The position numbers and the translations under genes are program-made. From Chloroflexi bacterium OLB13 (GTDB lineage: Bacteria; Chloroflexota; Anaerolineae; Aggregatilineales; Phototrophicaceae), in assembly GCA_001567485.1 (NCBI GenBank), contig JZRA01000080.1, forward strand, positions 33,912 to 97,911: a stretch of 64,000 nt of DNA. Reading direction: 5' to 3'. Below the pieces are notes generated by a model. The model made no database searches, was not told the DNA's origin, and saw nothing but the letters and a program-made list of their open reading frames with translations. Shown here piece after piece: positions 44,784 through 52,804 of this stretch (within the stretch, counting starts at the first letter, position 1; the number at the start of each line of letters is the position of its first letter).

Positions 44784-47700
44784 ATGGGTGCGATTACTGC
44801 CCGACTGCAAGGACTGCTACCGCGCACAACGGATCGTGTGCCGTCTAGCCCGCGTGAGCGTGTGCTTTACGCGTTGTCCGGCGGGCTGATCGCGGTCGCG
44901 GCGTTAGCGATGCTCGTCTATTTAGCCACAGCGCTCATCACGGCGTCACGCCCGTTTTTAGGGGTTCTGGTATCGCCGGCGCTGACTGTCCTCGAAGCCG
45001 GGCCGGTCGGCACGACGGATTGGACGGGCCTGAAGTCCGGCTTGGCGGCGGGTGATCGACTCGTCTCGGTGAACGGAACGGCGCTCTCTCGTGTCGATCC
45101 AGCGGCGGCCCGCACAAGCCTGAACGAGGTGCTGGGGTCGGTGTCTGCTGGCGATACCGTCGTCGTGGAGACCGTTGCCGCGGACGGCACGGCGCGCAGC
45201 GCTTCGGTTCAACTCGCACGGCTGCCGCTTACCGATCTGGTCGCCTACTTTGGCATCCCGTTCGCCGCTGGTGTCGTCTCGCTGTTGACCGCGATCTACC
45301 TGTTCTTGTGGCGGCGCGAGTCGGTGGGGGCATTCGTCGCGTCGGGCATATGCGCGGCGATGGCGGTCGCGATCGGCGGCATTTACGACGTCTCAACGAC
45401 CAGTATCCTCGGCCCATTATGGGCGATTGCGACCGGCCTTTCCGGCGGGTTGATGCTCTTCTTTGGCCTCTCGATCCCTGCGCCGCTGCCTATCGTCTAT
45501 CGTCTTGCGATCCTCCGGCCGGTGGCTCTGATTGCAGGCGTCGCCGCTGGAGTCGCCGCAGCGATGATGATCTCCGGCCCATCGAGCGCCGCCAGCTACG
45601 ACACCGGCGTGTCGCTTGCGCTTGGCGCGTGCGTGGGCAGCGCCGTCCTGCTGCTATTCACGATGTTGTGGCAGCGGCGGCGTGCCGCAAGCCGCGAGGC
45701 GCGTAACCAAAGCGGTATCGTACTGATCGGCTTGATGCTGAGCGGCGTGCCGTTCCTTGTCTGGGCTGCCGCGCTCGTGCTGCGCCTGCTCGTGCCGGGA
45801 TTCACACTGCCCATTTCGCCGCAATCCGCGATGCCTTTTCTGCTGGCCGCGGTGCTCAGCTTCCCGTTCGCCCTCAACGCGCCTCGCCGTATCGACAGTG
45901 ACTCGCTGGTGAGCCAGTCGATCACCCATGTGTTCCTGCTCGTTGCGCTGGTGATCGGATACTTCCTGCTGACGCTCGGCTTTGGCTTGATGGCGTCAAG
46001 CATGGTTCCGGACAACCCCGTGCTGATCGCCGTCGCGATCTTCGTGATCGCCGCACTTCTGCTGCCTGTGCGCGCGCGTCTGCAAGATCGCATTGACAAG
46101 GTGTTCTTCCGGCAGCGCCGCGCGCTTCAGTCGATTGCAGAAGATTTCGGCCAGCGGCTGACTGAGTTTAGCGACGTCGACAAGGCGATCTCCGCGTTCC
46201 GCGAGGTTGTCGACCGCGGCATCAGCCCGACACACCTCGTGGTGTTCGTTCAGCGGGCGCCGGGTGGCGATTACATGGCGTCCAGCAGCGAGACGGAACT
46301 CCGTTTCCCCGCGAAGGCGCCGCTGGCGTCGTATCTGCTGGCTGTTGGCGCGCCGGTGACGTTCGCGCCCGGTCAGCCGCTTCCGCCTGAACTGCTCAGT
46401 GACAAGGCGCGCATCGACGTGTTGGGGCCGTCGGTTATCGCTGGGCTGCCCGGGTCGGAGCGCTTGTTTGGATTCGTCGTGCTGGGGCCGCGTCAGGGCA
46501 GCCGCCGCACGTATGACTACGAAGACCTGCGGTTCCTGTCGGCGCTGACCGGACAGCTCGCCGTGGCGATTGAACGCGCTCAGTCGGTCGAGACGCTCGA
46601 ACAGCGCGTCAAAGAGCTGGACGTGCTGAGTTCGCTGGGGCAGGCGTCGAACTTCACGCGCACGCTGGACGACCTGCTCGAACTCATCAGCGCGCAGACC
46701 AACCGCCTTCTCAAGTCGGACTTCCAATACATCGCGTTTTTCGACTCCGAACAGGAACAGCTGTACTTTACGTTCTTCCTCGAAGAAGACGAGCGCTACA
46801 ACGCTCGCGAGGGCCGGCGTTGGCCGCTTGGAAACGACATCTACAGCCAAATCCTGCGGTCGGGCGAGGCGCGCCGCTACGAAGATTACAACCGTGAGAA
46901 GCAGATCGGCACATTCGGCACGTTGTACGACAGCCCGCGCATCCGCGCATGGATGGGCGTGCCTCTCGTCGCGCAGAACCGGCGGCTTGGCGTGTTTGCA
47001 CTTGCCAAACGTGACACGATCCCGTACACGGCCGACGATATGGCGACGTTCGTTAACCTCGCCGGCCTTGCCGCGACGGCCCTCGAAAAGGCGCAGTTGT
47101 TCGACGAGGTCAACGCCCGCGCCCGTCAGCTCGGCGCGCTCAATGAAGTCAGCCAGCAGCTTGTGGCCGCAGAGGCGGGGGACGTCAACACGCTGCTTCG
47201 CCTGATCACCGAAAGCGCCGTGGCGATCCTCGAAGCGGAGGCGGGATCGCTGCTGCTGCGCTCGGACGAAGACAGTGATGACATGATCTTCCGCGTCGTG
47301 CTGGGGGAGGCCGAGCAGGAACTCACGGGGACGCGCGTATCGCAAGATCGCGGGCTGGTCGGCGCGGTGCTGCGCACGAAACAGCCGCAGGTCGCCAACG
47401 ATACGCGTATCGACCGCAGCTGGCAGGGGGAAGTCACGCGCGCGACCGGATTCCGCTCGAACTCAATCGTGGCGGTGCCGCTGCTTGCGAAAGATCGCAT
47501 CATCGGCGTACTTGAAGTCTTGAACAAGAAGAACGGCCAGTTGTTCAACCATGACGAGGTGCAGCTGCTCTCTACGTTCGCGTCGCAGGCCGGGGTGGCG
47601 ATTGAGAACGCCCGCCTGTTCGAGATGACCGGAAGCGCGCTGAATCAGCGCCTTGAAGAGCTTCAGACGCTAGCCAGCATCGACTCCGAACTGGCGCGCG

Positions 47701-48950
47701 CGCTGGATCAGCACGAAGTGGCGAAGATCACCCTGAGCTGGGCCAGTAAGGTGACCGGCGCTCAGGCTTGCGTGATCGGTGAGGTCAACCCCGTCACGAA
47801 GATAATGCGTGTGCTGGCGATCGAGGGCTACGCCGACGAGGATTATCCGGAAGGCACCGAGGGGACGTTATGGCCGCTTGACCGTGGTATTGTGCAGCGG
47901 GTAATGCGAACCCGCGTGGCCGACTTGGCCGATCTGCGCTTCGACCCGGATTACGCGCCCAGCCTGCGCGGCGCGGTCAGCCAGATCACCGTGCCGATGC
48001 GCTCTGGCGAGGACGTGATCGCGCTGTTGGTGCTTGAGACCGCCGCCGAGCCGTTCCGCCTCACCGACCTCGACTTCGTGAACCGCTTAACAGAACGCGC
48101 CAGTATTGCGCTCGCCAACGCGCAGCTGTACGAACGCATCGTGAGCGCAGCGGAGAACAAGAGTGAGTTCGTGGCGTTCGCGGCGCACGAGCTGAAGAAC
48201 CCGCTGACGTCCATCAAGGGCTACAGCGATACGCTGCTCAACCCGCGCATCGCCGGCGCGATGAACGAGCAGCAGCGCGAGCAGTTCGTCGCCGTAATCC
48301 GCTCGAATGCCGAGCGCATGCAGGACATCATCGACGATCTGCGCGACATCGCGGCGTCGGACGCAGGCCGCTTGAAGATCGCGTATGAGCCGCTGCAGTT
48401 CCGTACCGTGGTGGAAGACACATTGGAGTCCTTCCAGCAGCAGCTTGAGGACAAGCAGCAGACGGTGTCGGTCGAAATGCCTCCGCAGCTCCCGACGATG
48501 TTTGGCGACCACAAGAAGCTCGTTCAGGTGATGACCAACCTCATCAGCAACGCGCACAAGTACAGCCCGCCGGGGTCGGAGATGACGGTCAAGGTCGAGG
48601 TGCTTGACCGGTACAACCTGCCAAACGGGCGGGAGCTTGGGCCGTCATTGTATGTGAGGGTGCGCGACTCAGGCATTGGTATGAGCAGCACTGACCTGAA
48701 GCGGATCTTCAACGAGGATTATTTCCGCAGCGATGACACCCGTGCGCGGACTCAGAAGGGAACCGGCTTGGGTATGATGATTACCCAGCGTCTGGTCGAG
48801 GGACACGGTGGGCGAATCTGGGTTGAGAGCGAACTCGACGCCGGCTCGGTGTTCCAGTTCGTCGTCCCGCTCGACCGCGCGGCCGAGAAACCCTCGTCAC
48901 AGACCGGCATCCGCAAGAAGATCGTGATGACGCCGCCCGCGTCGGATTAG
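44784..48950 (+). CDS. Membrane sensor histidine kinase with PDZ-like and four GAF domains
   Basis: 1388-residue kinase. Order: N-terminal helix (about 33-60), an extracytoplasmic PDZ-like domain (about 65-140, with GLKSGLAAGDRLVSVNGT), then a block of eight or so helices to about residue 430, four GAF-type domains (about 455-600, 625-770, 795-950, 975-1110; e.g. SLLLRSDEDSDDMIFRVV), and the kinase core. H-box AAHELKNPLTSIKGY with phospho-acceptor His1135, N-box TNLISNAHKYSPPGS, G1 VRDSGIGM, G2 GTGLGMMITQRLVEGHGG. No response regulator gene is adjacent. The signal is unknown. The stop overlaps the next convergent gene by four bases. Confidence 0.93.
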   Translation: MGAITARLQGLLPRTTDRVPSSPRERVLYALSGGLIAVAALAMLVYLATALITASRPFLGVLVSPALTVLEAGPVGTTDWTGLKSGLAAGDRLVSVNGTALSRVDPAAARTSLNEVLGSVSAGDTVVVETVAADGTARSASVQLARLPLTDLVAYFGIPFAAGVVSLLTAIYLFLWRRESVGAFVASGICAAMAVAIGGIYDVSTTSILGPLWAIATGLSGGLMLFFGLSIPAPLPIVYRLAILRPVALIAGVAAGVAAAMMISGPSSAASYDTGVSLALGACVGSAVLLLFTMLWQRRRAASREARNQSGIVLIGLMLSGVPFLVWAAALVLRLLVPGFTLPISPQSAMPFLLAAVLSFPFALNAPRRIDSDSLVSQSITHVFLLVALVIGYFLLTLGFGLMASSMVPDNPVLIAVAIFVIAALLLPVRARLQDRIDKVFFRQRRALQSIAEDFGQRLTEFSDVDKAISAFREVVDRGISPTHLVVFVQRAPGGDYMASSSETELRFPAKAPLASYLLAVGAPVTFAPGQPLPPELLSDKARIDVLGPSVIAGLPGSERLFGFVVLGPRQGSRRTYDYEDLRFLSALTGQLAVAIERAQSVETLEQRVKELDVLSSLGQASNFTRTLDDLLELISAQTNRLLKSDFQYIAFFDSEQEQLYFTFFLEEDERYNAREGRRWPLGNDIYSQILRSGEARRYEDYNREKQIGTFGTLYDSPRIRAWMGVPLVAQNRRLGVFALAKRDTIPYTADDMATFVNLAGLAATALEKAQLFDEVNARARQLGALNEVSQQLVAAEAGDVNTLLRLITESAVAILEAEAGSLLLRSDEDSDDMIFRVVLGEAEQELTGTRVSQDRGLVGAVLRTKQPQVANDTRIDRSWQGEVTRATGFRSNSIVAVPLLAKDRIIGVLEVLNKKNGQLFNHDEVQLLSTFASQAGVAIENARLFEMTGSALNQRLEELQTLASIDSELARALDQHEVAKITLSWASKVTGAQACVIGEVNPVTKIMRVLAIEGYADEDYPEGTEGTLWPLDRGIVQRVMRTRVADLADLRFDPDYAPSLRGAVSQITVPMRSGEDVIALLVLETAAEPFRLTDLDFVNRLTERASIALANAQLYERIVSAAENKSEFVAFAAHELKNPLTSIKGYSDTLLNPRIAGAMNEQQREQFVAVIRSNAERMQDIIDDLRDIAASDAGRLKIAYEPLQFRTVVEDTLESFQQQLEDKQQTVSVEMPPQLPTMFGDHKKLVQVMTNLISNAHKYSPPGSEMTVKVEVLDRYNLPNGRELGPSLYVRVRDSGIGMSSTDLKRIFNEDYFRSDDTRARTQKGTGLGMMITQRLVEGHGGRIWVESELDAGSVFQFVVPLDRAAEKPSSQTGIRKKIVMTPPASD

Positions 48951-49677
48951 GATTTCGATGCGGCTTGTACGAACGCGCGGAACAGATTGAACATGCGCTC
49001 ATCGTCCGCGAGATCCTCAGGGTGCCACTGCACGGTGAGCGCGAAGCGGGCATCGGGCATCTCGGTCGCTTCGATGAGTCCATCGGGCGAGACTGCCACC
49101 ACGCGCAAACCGGGCGCGGCGTTCTTCACTGCCTGATGATGGATGCTGTTGACCGGCACGGCGTTGGTCTCGCCGATGATCGATGCAAGGCGCGATCCCG
49201 GTTCGATGCCGACGACGTGTGACCGCTGGCTGCGCGGGGTCGGCATGAAGTTGGTGTGGGGGACTTCGGTCGGGAATTCGCTGGCGATGTCTTGAATGAG
49301 CGACGCACCCAGCGCGACGTTGAAGAGCTGATGCCCACGGCAGATGCCGAACAGCGGACGATCTTCTTTCGCCGCCCAACGCGCGATGGTGAGTTCGGTG
49401 TGATCGCGCGCCGGATCAAGCCCGTAGACCGATTTGTGCAGCGGTTCGCCCCAATGACTGCTGTCGATGTCGCCGCCGCCCGGCAGCAAGATGCCGTCCA
49501 AGCGGTCGTAGATGCCGCGCAAGCTGTCGTCATCGAGCGTGGACGGGATCAGCACCGGCAGGCGCCCGCGCGCGCCACGTTCTCGGCGATCGCGGTGTAA
49601 GCCGTATAGATCGGGGTTTCGCGGTCGGTGGCAGGCAGGCGGTGTCCGGTCGTGACGCCGATGAGTGGGCGAGCCAT
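48947..49677 (-). pseudogene. Class I glutamine amidotransferase-like hydrolase (PuuD-type), 5' end frameshifted
   Basis: The product resembles gamma-glutamyl-GABA hydrolase (PuuD) family peptidases: ILLPGGGDIDSSHWGE, nucleophile Cys in GICRGHQLFNVALG, SIHHQAV and the catalytic His-Glu in VQWHPED. ATG 49677, preceded by GAGGAG, begins MARPLIGVTTGHRLPAT ... AENVARAG, exactly the family N-terminus, but this frame stops at 49547-49549. The conserved body continues from LPVLIPSTLDD in the other frame. Loss of one base in the GC-rich run at about 49560-49575 explains both. It is either a recent inactivation, programmed shift (no slippery signal seen) or a sequencing error. If the frame is restored the protein is about 243 residues. 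Confidence 0.8.
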
Positions 49678-49694
49678 GAAAAACCAGTCTCCTC

Positions 49695-49724
49695 AATCAA
49701 AGCGGGGCATCGCGCGATGCCCCG
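49695..49724 (-). terminator. Rho-independent terminator of rplS
   Basis: Nine-base-pair stem CGGGGCATC/GATGCCCCG (49703-49711 with 49716-49724), four-base loop, with tail CTTTGATT on the minus strand. It lies 28 bases after the rplS stop and just before the start of the amidotransferase-like gene. Confidence 0.78.
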
Positions 49725-49752
49725 TCATGGTCGTATAGGTTTGATGTACGGC

Positions 49753-50136
49753 CTAGTTGCCAGAGGGCGCTTCGGTCACCATCTGCTTGTTGCGGCGGCG
49801 TTCCTTGAGGCGCGCCTTCTTGCCGCGCAGGTCGCGCAAGTAGTACAACTGCGCACGGCGCACCTTCGCCCCACGCGTGACCTCGATCTTGTCGACGCGC
49901 GGGCTTTTGAGCAGGAACGTGCGCTCGACGCCCACGCCGTGCGACGCGATGCGGCGGACGGTGAAGTTGGCGTCATTACCACCCGCGCGATAGCGGATCA
50001 CCACGCCCTGAAAGACCTGAATACGCTCCTTGCCACCCTCGACAATGCGCACGTGTACCTTCACGGTGTCGCCGGGGTGGAGTTCGGGATGCCCGCGATC
50101 GGGCGCCTCGAAGCCACTGATGATTTGCTGACTCAT
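49753..50136 (-). CDS. rplS: 50S ribosomal protein L19
   Basis: 127-residue L19 of the large ribosomal subunit, at the 30S interface. Signature: [46 protein letters not shown] and [21 protein letters not shown] 50136 has AAGGA eight bases upstream. A short C-terminal extension ([12 protein letters not shown]) is present. It is transcribed alone from the promoter at 50205-50233 with a leader hairpin; the usual neighbours trmD, rimM and rpsP are not here. Confidence 0.97.
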   Translation of the reverse strand: MSQQIISGFEAPDRGHPELHPGDTVKVHVRIVEGGKERIQVFQGVVIRYRAGGNDANFTVRRIASHGVGVERTFLLKSPRVDKIEVTRGAKVRRAQLYYLRDLRGKKARLKERRRNKQMVTEAPSGN

Positions 50137-50151
50137 CGTCAATGTCCTTCC

Positions 50152-50178
50152 AAAAAAATACGCCCAGCCCGAGGCGTA
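50152..50178 (-). promoter_or_regulatory. Terminator-like leader hairpin of rplS (candidate attenuator)
   Basis: In the ~62-base rplS leader, a six-base-pair stem TACGCC/GGCGTA (50173-50178 with 50159-50164) with an eight-base loop is followed by seven T residues (50152-50158) and then directly by the Shine-Dalgarno. No gene lies upstream for it to terminate. The 295-base gap to fmt holds this, the rplS promoter and a -10 box for fmt. Confidence 0.55.
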
Positions 50179-50204
50179 CGGCGGATCATGCTGTGTGACG
50201 GGAT

Positions 50205-50233
50205 ATCATACCTGCGACTGTGGCATGATTCAA
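50205..50233 (-). promoter_or_regulatory. Promoter of rplS
   Basis: On the minus strand TTGAAT (50228-50233), a 17-base spacer and TATGAT (50205-50210). Transcription would start near 50198 and run through the leader hairpin into rplS. Confidence 0.7.
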
Positions 50234-50249
50234 GGTGCGCTTGGCGCGA

Positions 50250-50255
50250 TATAAT
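50250..50255 (+). promoter_or_regulatory. Candidate -10 box for fmt
   Basis: Consensus TATAAT divergent from the rplS promoter, about 175 bases before the fmt start; its -35 region overlaps the rplS -35 box. No strong -35 hexamer. Confidence 0.35.
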
Positions 50256-50431
50256 TGAGGTATGAGATCAACGTCTGTGAGCCGGCGCATGCAGCCACCC
50301 ATACCGGAGGATGCAGTGAGTGTGTCAATCGGCATCAGCCGTACGTATCACGATGACTGACTCACTGAACTATCAATTACCCTCGGCTTCTCGTTTCGGG
50401 AAGACCGTTAATTACGAAAGGACGGCATGTC

Positions 50432-51352
50432 GTGGTCAAGATCGTCTTTATGGGAACGCCAGAATTCTCGGTGCCCACGCTGAAGGCCCTCGCTGCCGCG
50501 TACGACGTTATCGGCGTTGTGACACAGCCGGATCGGCCTGCGGGTCGATCGCGCGAGCCGCTTCCACCGCCGGTCAAAGTGGCTGTGGATATGCTCGGGA
50601 TACCGGTCATCCAACCGGAGCGACTTCGCAACCCCGATGCCATCGACGCGCTCAAGCAGTGGCCGGCCGATCTGTTCGTTGTGGCGGCTTTCGGGCAAAT
50701 CCTCCCGCAGTCCGTGCTGGATCTGCCGCGGCTGGGCTGCCTGAACGTGCACGCCTCGCTGCTTCCACGGTGGCGCGGCGCGTCGCCCATCCAACACGCG
50801 ATCAAGGCGGGCGACGCGCGCACAGGCGTGACCATTATGAAGATGGATGCCGGCCTCGATACCGGCCCGATCCTCACGATGCATGAGATCGACATCGCCC
50901 CGGATGAGACCAGCGCGACCCTGCATGAGCGGCTGTCCAAACTTGGCGCGGAGGTGCTTATCCCGGCGATTGCCGGATATGTCGACGGTACCATCGTGCC
51001 GCGCCCGCAGCCCGGCGAAGGCGTGACCCTCGCCCCGCAAATCCGCAAAGACGACGGCAGAATCGCGTGGTCGGCGTCGGCGGAGCGGATCGACCATCTG
51101 GTGCGCGCATTCACGCCGTGGCCGGGGACGTTCACGATGTGGCGCGGGCGTCTGGTCAAGGTGCTGAGTGGGAAGGTCGAGGAGGGCAGCCTGCCGGCGG
51201 GCTGTGTCGATGTGGTTGATGGACGGATGTTGATCGGGACAGGCTCCGGCGTCTACGCGCCGACACGGCTTCAGATGGCCGGGCGTCAGGCGCTCGACGT
51301 GCGGGCGTTCGTCAACGGGCAGCCGGAGATCGACGGCGACCTGCTGCAGTAG
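50432..51352 (+). CDS. fmt: Methionyl-tRNA formyltransferase
   Basis: Formylates initiator Met-tRNA using 10-formyltetrahydrofolate. 306 residues. N-terminal Rossmann VFMGTPEFSVPTLKAL, catalytic Asn-His in LNVHASLLPRWRGASP, catalytic Asp in MDAGLDTGPI, and the C-terminal OB-like domain (KVLSGKVEEGSLP, LQMAGRQALDV). GTG start with AAGGA ten bases upstream. def (peptide deformylase) is not adjacent here. Confidence 0.96.
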   Translation: MVKIVFMGTPEFSVPTLKALAAAYDVIGVVTQPDRPAGRSREPLPPPVKVAVDMLGIPVIQPERLRNPDAIDALKQWPADLFVVAAFGQILPQSVLDLPRLGCLNVHASLLPRWRGASPIQHAIKAGDARTGVTIMKMDAGLDTGPILTMHEIDIAPDETSATLHERLSKLGAEVLIPAIAGYVDGTIVPRPQPGEGVTLAPQIRKDDGRIAWSASAERIDHLVRAFTPWPGTFTMWRGRLVKVLSGKVEEGSLPAGCVDVVDGRMLIGTGSGVYAPTRLQMAGRQALDVRAFVNGQPEIDGDLLQ

Positions 51353-51355
51353 GCG

Positions 51356-52801
51356 CTAGGCTTTCTTACGCAGCACGTAGTACGAGCCGCGCTTCTCGCC
51401 CATCTTGCTCAGGATGTCCTTGGCGACGAGGTCTGACAGGTCGCGGCGGATCGTCTCCGGGTGCACATCCGGATGCAGGCGTTGAAGCTCGCTGTTAGTG
51501 ATACGCGTATTGGATGGCTCGCTCAAATGGATCAACACGCTCTCTTGGCGCGGGTTGAGCGGCACGTCGCGGTACAGCTCCAGCAGATCGACCGTATGGG
51601 CGAGGGCTGGCTTGTCGGTGTTCGCATCCGCCTTCGCAGCGGCTGACGCGGGCGTGAGCGCGTTGAAGATCGTGACCTTGAAGCCGCCGTCCGTCTCGGT
51701 GAACAGGGGTTCGGGCAGGCCGTGCTGTCGCGTCAGCTCCAACACGCGATCGACGCCGTAGCCAAGCCGTTCGATGAAGCGCAGATCGGCCAAGACCTGC
51801 ACGATGGCCGGATTGCGCGAGAAGCGCTCGTCCTTGATGTTGGCGACGGTGACTGGCCCCGGCAGGCGTCCGGGGCTGGTGATCTCCATGCGATCCTTGA
51901 AGACGTACAGCCGGATGCCATCGCCCTGAATGCTGTAGTCGCGATGGGCCACGGCGTTGACGACCAGTTCGCGCACTGCTTCGAGCGGGTATTCATACTG
52001 CTCACTGCGCGTCATGCTGCCGCCGAGCGTGACCCCTTTGCGCAGCACGTCGCGGAGGAACGTCTCGACACGCCGGATTTGTTCGGGCAGCGTGCCGGTG
52101 ATGTCCTCGCGCATGAACGTGTCGCCCATCGTGTCGCCCGCGAAGCGAACGGCGGTGATCTCGGCGCCGCGCACAAACCGGCGCGGGTCTTTGCCGAACA
52201 GCAGAATCCCGGCGTGCGTGGGCCGCAGCGCGCCGTCCGCCTCTGCGACACATGCCCGCTTGAGCAGCGCCGCATCGATATCACTCTCGCGGATCGATTC
52301 CGCATAGTGGCGCAGGCGCTCCGGGTCGAGGTCATCACGCGTGGCGTTTCGCGCGATCTCGGCTTCGTAGGTGATGTCCCCGCGCTCGATCAAGAGCTGG
52401 CGCATGGCGCTGGGCGCAAGCGGCACGTTCGACACGCCCTCCCGGATCAAGTAACGGCCGTTCAGGCTGTGGACGTTCGCCATCCCCGCCGGCACCGTCA
52501 CTTTGACGATGGTCTTTCCCCCGACGTTTTCGCGTGTCGGGTAGGGAAGGATCAGCGGCGGGGTCAGCATCAGTGCGGCGGCAAGCGCCTTTTCGATCAA
52601 CGCGTTGAAGTCGTCAATCGGCTCGGCGGTGTTGGCGGCGCTCACGCCAAGAAGTAGTACCCCTTCGCGGCGGGCGTTGGCGAACGACATTAAGGACTCG
52701 GCGATTCGGGCGTGCTCCGCGCTGGCCGAAAGCCAGTCCACTTGAGCGCTGCGACCTGACGTGAGTGTCGCTTGTAAATCGTCTGCCTTGATGTTGTTCA
52801 T
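51356..52801 (-). CDS. AlbA_2/Schlafen-like regulator with HATPase_c_4-type and winged-helix domains
   Basis: 481-residue protein. The N-terminal ~120 residues are an AlbA_2 (Schlafen-like AAA_4) domain: ESLMSFANARREGVLLLGVS and GKTIVKVTVPAG, SLNGRYLIREG. The middle (about 265-360) is the RecG-like/ATP-binding C-terminal domain HATPase_c_4: YPLEAVRELVVNAVAHRDYS and RLYVFKDRMEITSPGRLP. The last ~70 residues are a DeoR-type winged helix (SNTRITNSELQRLHPDVHPETIRRDLS). Such proteins are often annotated as transcriptional regulators or putative RecG-like helicases, without evidence of helicase motors here. It starts three bases after the lon stop, so it is in the lon operon and may regulate it. 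Confidence 0.82.
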   Translation of the reverse strand: MNNIKADDLQATLTSGRSAQVDWLSASAEHARIAESLMSFANARREGVLLLGVSAANTAEPIDDFNALIEKALAAALMLTPPLILPYPTRENVGGKTIVKVTVPAGMANVHSLNGRYLIREGVSNVPLAPSAMRQLLIERGDITYEAEIARNATRDDLDPERLRHYAESIRESDIDAALLKRACVAEADGALRPTHAGILLFGKDPRRFVRGAEITAVRFAGDTMGDTFMREDITGTLPEQIRRVETFLRDVLRKGVTLGGSMTRSEQYEYPLEAVRELVVNAVAHRDYSIQGDGIRLYVFKDRMEITSPGRLPGPVTVANIKDERFSRNPAIVQVLADLRFIERLGYGVDRVLELTRQHGLPEPLFTETDGGFKVTIFNALTPASAAAKADANTDKPALAHTVDLLELYRDVPLNPRQESVLIHLSEPSNTRITNSELQRLHPDVHPETIRRDLSDLVAKDILSKMGEKRGSYYVLRKKA

Positions 52802-52804
52802 TGA

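Noticed and set aside
50152..50178. Ordinary terminator of an upstream minus-strand gene
   Set aside because: No minus-strand gene lies upstream of rplS; the next gene is fmt on the plus strand, so an attenuator or leader structure fits better.
50262..50360. 32-codon frame between rplS and fmt
   Set aside because: Ribosome binding site badly placed and no features; more likely leader of fmt.
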